Shown here: positions 9,738-17,922 of the stretch, one piece after another
How positions within the stretch are numbered: the first letter of the stretch is position 1
How the letters are laid out: each line of letters starts with the position of its first letter
Program-made: the position numbers and the translations under genes
DNA from: Massilia rhizosphaerae
GTDB taxonomy: Bacteria > Pseudomonadota > Gammaproteobacteria > Burkholderiales > Burkholderiaceae_D
NCBI RefSeq assembly: GCF_016093545.1
Contig: NZ_JADKYX010000004.1
Span: forward strand, 248,001-312,000
Length of the DNA stretch: 64,000 nt
Reading direction: 5' to 3'
The notes under the pieces: model-generated
Seen by the model: the letters and a program-made list of their open reading frames with translations, nothing else
Databases searched by the model: none
What the model was told of the DNA's origin: nothing

Positions 9738-10628
9738 TCAGCGCTCCGCCACCCGGTCGCCCGCGACCCGGTCGCCCGCGACCCGGTCGAGATGCGCGCG
9801 CACCTCGGTCAAGCTGTAGAACGGCACGGACGGCGAATTGGCCTGGATGTACTGGGCCAGGTGCAGCCGCTCGGTCAGCGCCGGTCCCGGCGGCGGCGTC
9901 GTGCGCTCGAGCGTGATCGTGCCCGACGGCCGCAGCAACGACAGGCCGCCGTTTGCCCGGGTGACGTTCGCCTGCAGGCGCGTGCCCTCGGCGTCATAGA
10001 ATTCCCATTGGTCCTGGTTGACGTCGGACACGGACAGCTTGCTGCCCGCCTCGTGCTTGTCGGCGAACACGTACAGCATCTTGCGCGGCTCGGACAGTGC
10101 GAAGATCGTCGCCAGGGCGGGGGAGGGCGCGCCGGCCGGCCGGTCCGGCGCCGGCGCCAGCGGGCGGCGCAGCCTGATGCTGTCGACGAGCGCGTCGAAC
10201 GTGGCGTTCCATGCGTCGCTGAACTCGCGCAGGCACGTTGCCGCGACCAGCATGGCCTCGGTGGTGCCCGGCTTGCTGCCCTGGACCAGCGTGACGACCT
10301 GGCGCTGGTGCATGACGCCGGCCTCGTTGCGCCAGCGGTAGGCCAGCTCCAGCGCCGGCGCGCCGTCGACGCTGCGCCCGGACATCGCCTTCATCTGGAA
10401 CCCGGGCAGCGCCCGCGTCAGCTCCTTGGCCAGGCGGTCGCCGAACTGGTCGAGGTTTTCCTCGGGCTGGACGTCCGCATGGGAGACGACGACGTTGAAC
10501 TCGCTGGGACCGTCGTCGCGCAGCGTGAACATGTGCATCGTCTTGTCCTTCAACTGCGCGGGCAATTCGAAGGTGGCGTGGTTGGCATGGTACAGCTGTG
10601 CGGTGTCGGGCATGGCGTGCTCGCTCAT
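9738..10628 (-). CDS. DcrB/DUF1795-type (Eag-like) effector chaperone
   Basis: 296 residues. The first ~150 residues match the DcrB/DUF1795 pattern: ATFELPAQLKDKTMHMFTL, FNVVVSHADVQPEENLDQF, and VVTLVQGSKPGTTEAMLVAA followed by a predicted amphipathic helix. This fold includes Eag chaperones that shield the membrane helices of PAAR effectors and load them on VgrG. A second domain (about 170-260) resembles a T6SS-linked beta-rich extension; I do not recognise it further. The extreme C-terminus repeats DRVAG because of a 15-base tandem repeat. It sits between vgrG (12 bp upstream) and the PAAR effector (no gap), so its client is almost certainly that effector. Confidence 0.8.
   Translation of the reverse strand: MSEHAMPDTAQLYHANHATFELPAQLKDKTMHMFTLRDDGPSEFNVVVSHADVQPEENLDQFGDRLAKELTRALPGFQMKAMSGRSVDGAPALELAYRWRNEAGVMHQRQVVTLVQGSKPGTTEAMLVAATCLREFSDAWNATFDALVDSIRLRRPLAPAPDRPAGAPSPALATIFALSEPRKMLYVFADKHEAGSKLSVSDVNQDQWEFYDAEGTRLQANVTRANGGLSLLRPSGTITLERTTPPPGPALTERLHLAQYIQANSPSVPFYSLTEVRAHLDRVAGDRVAGDRVAER
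9751..9790. repeat. 15-base tandem repeat in the chaperone C-terminus
   Basis: The unit ACCCGGTCGCCCGCG occurs at 9751-9765 and 9766-9780 and restarts at 9781-9790 (about 2.7 copies, identical where complete). On the coding strand it encodes RVAGD units near the end of the DcrB-type protein. The unit is a multiple of three, so copy-number change would keep the frame. Confidence 0.85.
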
Positions 10629-10640
10629 TTGCTCATTCGT

Positions 10641-12791
10641 TCACTTGTTCAAGTCGATCCGGTCGCCCATCACGGCGACGTTCACGCCCTGGATCAGGAT
10701 CGTGCCGTCGGCCTGCAGGACGATCTTGCTGCTGCCGACTTCCAGCGTGATGTCGGTGTTGGCCTTCAGGTGGATGTGCTCCGTCTGCGACGTCAGCTCG
10801 ATGTTCTGCTTCGCGGTCTGGTGCAGGTGGGCCGTTTGCGCCACCAGTTCGATGTTGGTCTTGGCCGTCTGGTGGATGTAATCCTCTTCGGCGGTCAGCT
10901 CGATGTTCGTCTTGGCGGTGTCGTGGATGTGCCCCGTCTGCGCCGTCGTGACGATGTACTGCTTGACGGTGTTGGTCTGGTAGCCGGTGCTGACCGTGTT
11001 GGTCTGGTGCGGCCCGTTGACCACGGTGGCCTGGGTGTTCTGCACGGTCGTGACCATATCCTTCTGCGAGTGGATATTGATCAGTTCCTGGCCCTTGCGG
11101 TCGTGGATGACCATTTCGCTGAAGCCGCCGCCGCCCGGCGTGGAGCGGCTCTTGAACCCCATCATGTGGGCGCCGTCCGGCAGCCCGTACGGGACCGGCT
11201 GGTCGGCATTGAACAACCGTCCCGTGCAGACCGGGCGGTCCGGGTCGCCCTCGAGGTAGTCGATGATTACTTCCTGCCCGATGCGAGGTACGGAAATCGT
11301 GCCCCAGCCACGGCCGGCCCAGGGCTGCGACACGCGGATCCAGCACGAGCTGCGCTCGTCGCGGCGGCCGTAGCGGTCCCAGTGGAACTGCACCTTGATG
11401 CGGCCGAACCGGTCCGTGTGGATCTCCGTCCCCTTGGGGCCGACGACAGTCGCCGTCTGCGGTCCGGGCATGCGCGGCGGCGGGTGGGCGCGGCGCGGGC
11501 GGTAGGGGATCTTGCGGCGGATCGCGGTGAAGGTATTGCGGTAGACGTCGTCCTGGCCGCGTTCGAAATAATTGTTGCGGGCGTTGACCTGTACCGACAG
11601 CACGAGGAAGTCGTTGTCGCCCTCGCCGGCCGGATCGAACCAGTGGTGGTCCAGCAGCTTGAGCGTGTGTCCGGCGACGAGGCCGCGGCAGTCCGAGGCG
11701 CCCGTGAAGATCTTGGCCTGCCACTCCAGCACTTCCAGGCGCCGGCGCGCCTCGACCTGGCCGTCGTCCTTGTCCCGGTAGGAAAAGGCCGGGTTGCCGT
11801 CATAGATTTCCATGGTCGGCATGTCGCCCTGCCGGGTCACGGTCGGCATCTCCACGTACGGGATCGTATTGGGCGCCTTGAAGTCGAACGTGTTGAGCGC
11901 GACCCTGGTCGGCTGCAGGGTGCGCGTGGCCGCGAACGCCGTCACGCTGTCGCGGTCGTGCCAGCGGTTGCCGCCGTTGAATTCGACCTCGGCGTGGGCC
12001 GACTGCGGCGGGCAGAAGCTGCCCACGCGCGAATCGTCGCTGATCACCATCACGTGGCCGTTCGGCTTGTGCTCGAAATAGTAGAACAAGCCGTACTTTT
12101 CCATCAGCCGGCTGACGAAGTGCTCGTCCGTCTCGTCGTACTGCACGATGTAGTTTTCCGGCCGGTAGGTCTGGCCGATGCGTAATTCGTAGTTGGCCAG
12201 GCCGTTGTAGTCGCCCCGGAAGATCGTGTCGAGCACCTCGAGCACGCTCTGGTCCTGGAAGATGCGCGAATTGACGCGCTGCTTCAGGTAGCTGAGCCAG
12301 GGCACGATCTGCGCGTGATAGAACGCGAAGCCGCCGTCGGCATGGCGGACGCCGAACGAGTGCACGTAACCGTTGATGAAATGCTCGCTGCCGTCGGCCA
12401 GTTGCACGCCGATGCTGACGTTCTTTCCCATCAGGTCCTTCAGGTCGATGGCGGCATTTTCCGAGATCAGGCCGAGGTCGAACACGAACGGCTCGGACAT
12501 GGCCGAGGTGCCGCTCAGCGATTCGATCAGCAGCGTCTTATCGCCCTGTAACGGCGAGTAGAAGCGCAGCAGGCGCCTGCCGTCGTTGAACGTCGCCAGC
12601 GCGGCTGCCACGCCCGCCGCGACGTCTTCCTGTCCGGCGGGATCGATGGCCGGCGGCACGTATTGCGGCTCGGCGGCGGCGAAATCGCTCACGGCCCGTC
12701 CCGCCAGCGGATGCTCGTCGATGACCATTTGTTCCGCGCTGGCGGCGATCTCGAGCGCCTTGGCCGGGTTATCGAGCGAATCTGATGGCAT
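10641..12791 (-). CDS. vgrG: Type VI secretion spike protein VgrG (TssI)
   Basis: 716 residues. After an unusual ~70-residue N-terminal extension, the classical VgrG start RRLLRFYSPLQGDKTLLIE appears. The gp27-like part contains FINGYVHSFGVRHADGG and DETDEHFVSRLMEKYGLFYY. The gp5-like OB domain has the hallmark HTDRFGRIKVQFHWDRYG and SSCWIRVSQPWAGRGWG. The C-terminal needle carries four ~17-residue repeats built on IHQTAKTNIEL, giving a trimeric beta-helix. An AGGAG seven bases before ATG 12791 supports the start. It heads a five-gene cargo operon; no sheath, baseplate or membrane-complex genes are in the window, so the secretion machine must be elsewhere. AT-rich DNA at 12840-12895 probably holds the promoter. 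Confidence 0.95.
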   Translation of the reverse strand: MPSDSLDNPAKALEIAASAEQMVIDEHPLAGRAVSDFAAAEPQYVPPAIDPAGQEDVAAGVAAALATFNDGRRLLRFYSPLQGDKTLLIESLSGTSAMSEPFVFDLGLISENAAIDLKDLMGKNVSIGVQLADGSEHFINGYVHSFGVRHADGGFAFYHAQIVPWLSYLKQRVNSRIFQDQSVLEVLDTIFRGDYNGLANYELRIGQTYRPENYIVQYDETDEHFVSRLMEKYGLFYYFEHKPNGHVMVISDDSRVGSFCPPQSAHAEVEFNGGNRWHDRDSVTAFAATRTLQPTRVALNTFDFKAPNTIPYVEMPTVTRQGDMPTMEIYDGNPAFSYRDKDDGQVEARRRLEVLEWQAKIFTGASDCRGLVAGHTLKLLDHHWFDPAGEGDNDFLVLSVQVNARNNYFERGQDDVYRNTFTAIRRKIPYRPRRAHPPPRMPGPQTATVVGPKGTEIHTDRFGRIKVQFHWDRYGRRDERSSCWIRVSQPWAGRGWGTISVPRIGQEVIIDYLEGDPDRPVCTGRLFNADQPVPYGLPDGAHMMGFKSRSTPGGGGFSEMVIHDRKGQELINIHSQKDMVTTVQNTQATVVNGPHQTNTVSTGYQTNTVKQYIVTTAQTGHIHDTAKTNIELTAEEDYIHQTAKTNIELVAQTAHLHQTAKQNIELTSQTEHIHLKANTDITLEVGSSKIVLQADGTILIQGVNVAVMGDRIDLNK

Positions 12792-12984
12792 AGCGCGACT
12801 CCTGCATCTGATGTTTGCTCCGCACGGCGGGTCGTGACGGGTTGTTATGTTTGTTTCAAATCATATATATGCTAACAGAAATTTGTTGTTCGTTAAATCG
12901 GCCATTGGTGCAATTCACGATTGATTTCCCTTGGGCACGACTCTGACGGCATGAGCGGCAGGGCAGGCGGCATGACTTGCCGGG

Positions 12985-14019
12985 TCACTGTGCGACGGTC
13001 GTGACGGCCGTTTCGGCGATCCGGATGCGCGGCCCCTTGAGGCGGAGCGCCGGCGCTTCGACCAGATACCAGCTGATCGTGCCGGCAAGCAGCGCGCAGA
13101 GGGCCGACAGGGCGAACAGGCTCCAGGGTGAAATCGCCGGGATGGTCCAGATCAGCAGCTTCTGGATGGGCCATCCGTACAGATAGGTCCCGTACGACAC
13201 ATCGGGCAGCCGGTTGAATTGCATGAGCCATGGGGACCGTTTGCCGGCCGCGTACAGCAATGCATACCCGCCCAGCGACGTCACCGCCAATTCCGACACG
13301 CGCCACGAGAACATGCACAGGACGACGGCGGCCGCGGCGGCAAGGGCGAACCGGCTGTCCATGCGGATCTTGTCGCGGTACAGGTAGTAGGCGCCGCCGC
13401 TCAGGAAGAGCATCGCCAGGCGCAAGCCCGGTATCGTCACGTTCGACAGCCTGGCCATCGCGCCGCTTGCGAACGCCAGCACCGTCAAGGCAAGCCAGAT
13501 CCTGCGCCGGCCGAGCGCGCCGGTGACGCCGAGGGCGAGCACGCCCAAGTAGCATGTGAATTCGGCCGAGATCGACCACATCGAATTATTGATGCCGTCG
13601 TGGTGGAGCCCGGCAAATACGGCGGGGACAGCAGGTTTCTGGAGGAACAGCATATTGATGACGAGGACCGGCACGTCCAGTTCGCTGAAATATGTTTTCG
13701 GCACGGCGGCAAGTGGCCCGACGGCAAACGCGCAGACGAGCGTGGCGACGATGAACCCGGGGTAGATGCGCAGCAGGCGCTTCTTGAGGAACGGCCACGC
13801 TTGGGGTTGCGATTCCCAGCTCTGCACGATGAGATAGCCGCTGAGCAGGAAAAAGCCGTCCACCGCCAGGTCGCCGAACGACAGCGAGCCGAACATCCGC
13901 GTCAATATCTCCCGGCTGCGGTTGCCGTCGAGGATTTCCGGCGCGTGGCTGAGGAGGACGAGCAAGGCCAGCAGCAGCCTGACGAGGTTGAAGTTGTTTT
14001 GTCTTGTCGACGTGTTCAT
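12985..14019 (-). CDS. Acyltransferase 3 family membrane protein
   Basis: 344 residues from ATG 14019. The N-terminus reads FNLVRLLLALLVLLSHAPE, the usual first membrane helix with the catalytic-site His. Next come DLAVDGFFLLSGYLI and KKRLLRIYPGFIVA, both signatures of the OafA/Acyl_transf_3 family. About ten hydrophobic helices follow. Members transfer acetyl or other acyl groups to sugars of O-antigen, exopolysaccharide or Nod factors. The substrate cannot be read here; there are no polysaccharide genes adjacent. It stands alone, between the T6SS operon and a divergent two-component pair. An upstream in-frame start at 14058 is possible but lacks a better ribosome site. Confidence 0.88.
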   Translation of the reverse strand: MNTSTRQNNFNLVRLLLALLVLLSHAPEILDGNRSREILTRMFGSLSFGDLAVDGFFLLSGYLIVQSWESQPQAWPFLKKRLLRIYPGFIVATLVCAFAVGPLAAVPKTYFSELDVPVLVINMLFLQKPAVPAVFAGLHHDGINNSMWSISAEFTCYLGVLALGVTGALGRRRIWLALTVLAFASGAMARLSNVTIPGLRLAMLFLSGGAYYLYRDKIRMDSRFALAAAAAVVLCMFSWRVSELAVTSLGGYALLYAAGKRSPWLMQFNRLPDVSYGTYLYGWPIQKLLIWTIPAISPWSLFALSALCALLAGTISWYLVEAPALRLKGPRIRIAETAVTTVAQ

Positions 14020-14385
14020 ACACCGTTCCAGTAAATAGATCGGTTGGGCGACGGGCAACGACTGCGAAATGATTATTTTTTAAGAACTGTTGTTGAATTT
14101 TTACAGGGTGTTGCCTGGGAGTGATGAGGTGCGTCACGCCTGCGATGGAGCGTGAGCAAAAGGGGCGAGCAAACATCGCACCGCGCAGTGAGTGGCTCGA
14201 CTGAGCGCGACAACCTGGTTTTTGCGGATTTCACGCCGCCCCGTCGCGGATGCCCTGTATTCGTTAAATCCCATCGGTTTTATATTGCAGATTTTTAAGG
14301 ACGTGTTATCGTTCACGCGAGGGCGCCCGTTGCATTCGGACACCGAACGGCCGGGCCGTGGTCGATGGGTTGAGATGAGGAATTG
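14020..14385. other. Intergenic region between divergent genes
   Basis: 366 bases separating the acyltransferase (minus) from the response regulator (plus). It should contain both promoters. A locally AT-richer part lies at 14250-14310. I see no repeat, RNA gene or recognisable operator. Confidence 0.5.
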
Positions 14386-15018
14386 ATGATCCGAGTTTTA
14401 TTGGCGGACGACCATGCAATCGTCAGAAGGGGACTGAAGCAGCTGTTGCAGCTCGGGGGCGACATCCAGGTGACCGCCGAGGCCACGAATGGCGACCAGG
14501 TCATGGACACGTTGCGCGCCGAGCGTTTCGATCTGCTCCTGCTGGACATGAACATGCCGGGCATCAGCGGCGTCGACCTGATCACCTGCATCCGGCGGGA
14601 CGCCATCCCGACGCCGATTCTGGTGCTTAGCATGCGCAACGAGGTCCAGGTCGTCAGGCGTGCGCTGAGCGCGGGTGCGAACGGTTATCTGACGAAGGCC
14701 AACGAGCCCGAAGTCTTGTTGACGGCGATACGCAAGACGGCGGCGGGCAATCGGTTCATCGATCCCTTGCTCGTCGACGACATGGTATTCAGCCTGGTGG
14801 AGGGCGATTCGTGCCCTTCGCACGAGCAACTGTCCGACCGCGAATTCCATATCTTCAGGTTGCTGGTACACGGCAAAACCGTGAACGACATCGCGCGCGA
14901 ACTCGCCATCAGCAACAAGACCGTGAGTACCCATAAGGTGCGCCTGATGCAGAAAATGAATCTCGCCTCCAACGCGGACCTCGTGCGGTACGGCGTCGAG
15001 CACGGCCTGCTCGAATGA
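14386..15018 (+). CDS. NarL/LuxR-type response regulator
   Basis: 210 residues. The receiver has the acidic pair in VLLADDHAIVRRG, phospho-acceptor D54 in LLLLDMNMPG and the conserved Lys in GYLTKANE. The C-terminal LuxR helix-turn-helix is LSDREFHIFRLLVHGKTVND followed by LAISNKTVSTHKVRLMQKM. The ATG at 14386 has TGAGG five bases upstream; the TTG just before it is not needed. Its stop overlaps the start of the following kinase (ATGA), so the two are one operon and surely a cognate pair. DNA targets are unknown. Confidence 0.95.
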   Translation: MIRVLLADDHAIVRRGLKQLLQLGGDIQVTAEATNGDQVMDTLRAERFDLLLLDMNMPGISGVDLITCIRRDAIPTPILVLSMRNEVQVVRRALSAGANGYLTKANEPEVLLTAIRKTAAGNRFIDPLLVDDMVFSLVEGDSCPSHEQLSDREFHIFRLLVHGKTVNDIARELAISNKTVSTHKVRLMQKMNLASNADLVRYGVEHGLLE

Positions 15019-16988
15019 CGGGGCCGCGCGCCATGGCAGCCGCGCCGCGCGACGGCATCGTCCTGATCGTCGACGATACGACGGCCAATCTCAAGGTGGT
15101 CGGCGAATGCATGGCCGATTGCGGCTACGGCGTGGTGATCGCACAGGACGGGGAAGAGGCGTTGCGGCGGACGGACCTGGTGCGGCCGGACCTGATCCTG
15201 CTCGACGTCATGCTGCCCGACGTGGATGGCTTCGAGGTGTGCCGCCGTCTGAAATCGCGGCCAGACACGCGGGACATCCCCATCATTTTCATGACGTCCC
15301 TGGCCGACACGGAATACAAACTGCGGGGTTTCGACGCCGGCGCCGTCGACTATGTCACCAAGCCGCTGCAGGTCAACGAGGTGCTGGCCAGGGTCGATAC
15401 CCATATGCGCCTGCGCCGGTTGCAGAAGGCGCTGGAAGACAAACATGCCGAACTCCAGCATTCGTATGCGGAACTCGAGCGCCGCGTCGAGGAACGCACG
15501 TCCGAACTGCGCGACGCCAACCGCCTGCTGACACTGGAGATCCAGGAGCGCATGCAGGCCGAGGACAGGCTCGCGCTCAAGATTTTTGCATTGGATCATG
15601 TTAGCGATGGCGCGTTCCTGCTGGATGACGACGGCCAGATCCTCTACGTGAACGACGCCGCTTGCCGGATGACCGCGTATCGGCGCGAGGAATTGCTGGC
15701 GATGCACGCGTCGGACCTTCATTCCGGCTGGTCCCGCGACGCTTACCGTCAACGCTGGACCCGCTTGCGCGACGCGGGCAATGTGATGACCGAACTCCAG
15801 CATCGGACGAAAGACGGACGCCTGTTCCTCGCCGAGCTCGGCGAGAACTATTTCGAATACGGCGGCCAGGGTTATAACCTGACGCTCATGCGCGATATCT
15901 CGGCGTCGCAGGCGGCGGAATCGGCGCTGCGCGAGAGCGAATGCAAGTTCCGCACCCTTGCGGAAAACTCGCCCGACCTCATCGTCCGCTATGGCCTCGA
16001 TTGCCGCCGCCTGTACGTAAACCCGGCGTATACGGCGTTTTTCCACGTGTCGGTGGAGGACGCGTTGGCGAGCGAACCGGGGGCGCCCTGGTATGGCGAC
16101 ACCAGCGTAGCGGCCTACAAGGACATGCTGCGCCAAGTCATGGCAACCGGCGTGCGGGCCGAGAAGTTCATGACCTGGCACATGCCCGGCGCCGCGCCCG
16201 TCCACCACCACTTTCACATCGTGCCGGAATACGGCGCCGACGGCGCCGTGCAGCGCCTGCTCACCATCGGACGCGACATCACCGCGATCAAGGAAGCCGA
16301 ACGGGAGCTGCGCGAATCGCGCGTCCAGTTGCGGGAGCTCGCGGCGCGCCAGCACAAGGCGCGCGAAGAAGAGCGCAAGCACATCGCGCGCGAGTTGCAC
16401 GATGAGCTTGGCCAATTTCTCACCGCATTGCGCATGAAGATTTCCCTGTTGCGCGTGCGGTTTGGCGAACGCGATGCCGAGTTGACCGCGCACGCGAAAA
16501 GCATGACCGAACTCGTCGACCGAAATCTCCAGGTCGTGCGCGACGTGGCGGCGTCGCTGCGCCCCGGCGCACTCGACATGGGCCTCCAATCGGCACTCGA
16601 GTGGCTTGTCGCCGACTTTGCGGGACACGTCGGCATTGCCTGCGTGCTGGATGTGATCGACCGCGAGGTCGACCTGGACGAGATGAACGCGACGGCCATC
16701 TTCCGCATCGTGCAGGAATCGCTCACCAACGTGGCGCGCCACGCCGGGGCCAGCCGGGTGACGGTGACGCTGGACAGCGAAGGGGCGTTCTGCCGGGTGA
16801 CCGTGTGCGACGACGGCAAGGGCTTCGATCCCGGCCTGACGCGCAGGACGTCGCTCGGCCTGCTCGGCATGCGCGAACGTGTGTTGATGGTGGGGGGAGA
16901 ACTCGACATCGACAGTGCGCCCGGCCGGGGGACGACCCTGGTCGTGCGCGTACCGCGCCGCGACGGCGCCCCGCCGCGCCTGCCCTGA
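15015..16988 (+). CDS. Receiver-PAS-PAS-HisKA_3 sensor histidine kinase
   Basis: 657 residues, no membrane segments, so a soluble sensor. Order: receiver (about 14-130, phospho-site D64 in LILLDVMLPD, Lys in VTKP), a coiled-coil linker (about 140-185), PAS 1 (about 190-300) and PAS 2 (about 310-430). A HisKA_3 dimerisation domain follows with the phospho-histidine in RKHIARELHDELGQF near 461, then an HATPase with FRIVQESLTNVARHA (N-box) and GLLGMRERV. HisKA_3 kinases pair with NarL-type regulators, as here. The N-terminal receiver makes it an input for another phosphorelay. Overlap with the upstream regulator indicates co-translation. Confidence 0.93.
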   Translation: MTGPRAMAAAPRDGIVLIVDDTTANLKVVGECMADCGYGVVIAQDGEEALRRTDLVRPDLILLDVMLPDVDGFEVCRRLKSRPDTRDIPIIFMTSLADTEYKLRGFDAGAVDYVTKPLQVNEVLARVDTHMRLRRLQKALEDKHAELQHSYAELERRVEERTSELRDANRLLTLEIQERMQAEDRLALKIFALDHVSDGAFLLDDDGQILYVNDAACRMTAYRREELLAMHASDLHSGWSRDAYRQRWTRLRDAGNVMTELQHRTKDGRLFLAELGENYFEYGGQGYNLTLMRDISASQAAESALRESECKFRTLAENSPDLIVRYGLDCRRLYVNPAYTAFFHVSVEDALASEPGAPWYGDTSVAAYKDMLRQVMATGVRAEKFMTWHMPGAAPVHHHFHIVPEYGADGAVQRLLTIGRDITAIKEAERELRESRVQLRELAARQHKAREEERKHIARELHDELGQFLTALRMKISLLRVRFGERDAELTAHAKSMTELVDRNLQVVRDVAASLRPGALDMGLQSALEWLVADFAGHVGIACVLDVIDREVDLDEMNATAIFRIVQESLTNVARHAGASRVTVTLDSEGAFCRVTVCDDGKGFDPGLTRRTSLGLLGMRERVLMVGGELDIDSAPGRGTTLVVRVPRRDGAPPRLP

Positions 16989-17041
16989 GGCGCCGGGCGC
17001 CGTCTACCTCGTCCTGATCCGGGAATCGAGCCTCGGTCCAG

Positions 17042-17257
17042 TCAAGACGGACGCGCAAGCCGCCGCCTGCCCGCCACCGCCAGCACCCTGAGCGCCGTCT
17101 CCAGCCGCACGCGCCGGTATTCCATGGCTCTTGCCGCCGCATGGACGCCGCGCGCGCGCAATGCATCCTGCACATTCTCGGCCGTCCAGCGGTCGGTCCG
17201 CCGTTCGCCCAGCATTTTCTTCAGCAAGCCCTGGTCGTCGATCCATCGGTAAGTCAT
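17042..17257 (-). CDS. Small hypothetical basic protein
   Basis: 71 residues, starting MTYRWIDDQGLLKKML. A textbook ribosome site, AAGGAGG, lies seven bases before ATG 17257, which makes this a likely real gene. The sequence is rich in Arg and Ala (VHAAARAMEYRRVRLET), helical, without membrane segments or cysteines. It is convergent with the kinase gene. No family recognised. Confidence 0.6.
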   Translation of the reverse strand: MTYRWIDDQGLLKKMLGERRTDRWTAENVQDALRARGVHAAARAMEYRRVRLETALRVLAVAGRRRLARPS

Positions 17258-17336
17258 GACGTCCTCCTTGTGGTTGAGGACTCTATCGTCGCGCAATTGC
17301 GCGACAGAAACTTACCTTGCATCAAGTAAAAAGCGC

Positions 17337-17711
17337 TCAGGACAAGCGCGCATGATTCAGGATGATCCAGGCGACCGTGATGACGACCATGCCGGTAAAG
17401 GTCACGCACGACCAGGTAAAAAACCAGGCCGACACGATCCCCGCCTGCAAGACTTTCTCGAACAGCACGCCAAGCGCGAAATCGAAGGCGGTCAGGAACG
17501 ACCAGCGCCGCAGGTAGACGGGCAGGTAGCGGCTCATCCTGCGGTTGTGCTGGCGCGCGGCGTGGCGCTCGATGCGGTTGCGCGCGGCGCTCACGTCGTG
17601 GAACAGCCAGTCGAAGAACAGGAACCGGTAAAGGAGGCGCCGGAACGGCATCTCGGGAACCGGCTCGTCGTCGGGGGCCGGCTGTTGTTGCGTGTCCTTG
17701 GCTGTCGTCAT
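17337..17711 (-). CDS. Small two-helix membrane protein, unknown function
   Basis: 124 residues from ATG 17711, starting MTTAKDTQQQPAPDDE. After an acidic, Pro-rich head there is a basic stretch (RNRIERHAARQHNRRMSR). Two hydrophobic segments follow: FDFALGVLFEKVLQAGIVSA and WSCVTFTGMVVITVAWIIL. The layout suggests an inner-membrane protein with a cytoplasmic N-terminus. The ribosome site is weak. I recognise no family. It lies downstream of cphA on the same strand, but a probable terminator intervenes. Confidence 0.55.
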   Translation of the reverse strand: MTTAKDTQQQPAPDDEPVPEMPFRRLLYRFLFFDWLFHDVSAARNRIERHAARQHNRRMSRYLPVYLRRWSFLTAFDFALGVLFEKVLQAGIVSAWFFTWSCVTFTGMVVITVAWIILNHARLS

Positions 17712-17844
17712 GGTTGCACCGCTCGCTTGAATGCCGATGACCACGCGGGTGGCCACGATCTTTCATGGTATGCCAGATGCCGTTTCGGGCCCGTTCGTTG
17801 ACTAACGTAGCGTGCGCGGCGTCCGGTGTTTCTGAGCAGCACCA

Positions 17845-17880
17845 ATAAAACGCGAAACGGGCGCACGCGGCGCCCGTTCC
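17845..17880 (-). terminator. Probable rho-independent terminator of the cphA operon
   Basis: Perfect 9-base arms AACGGGCGC (17856-17864) and GCGCCCGTT (17870-17878) with a 5-base loop. On the minus strand the stem is followed by TCGCGTTTT. It lies about 45 bases past the cphA stop. Confidence 0.65.
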
Positions 17881-17922
17881 GGAACGACTGACACACACAA
17901 GGCGAAGGTCAGCCGGAAGGCA

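Noticed and set aside
8415..12185. A 1256-codon open frame on the plus strand
   Set aside because: It runs antisense through vgrG, the DcrB-type gene and the PAAR effector. Composition is Arg/His/Asp-rich low complexity, typical of a high-GC shadow frame.
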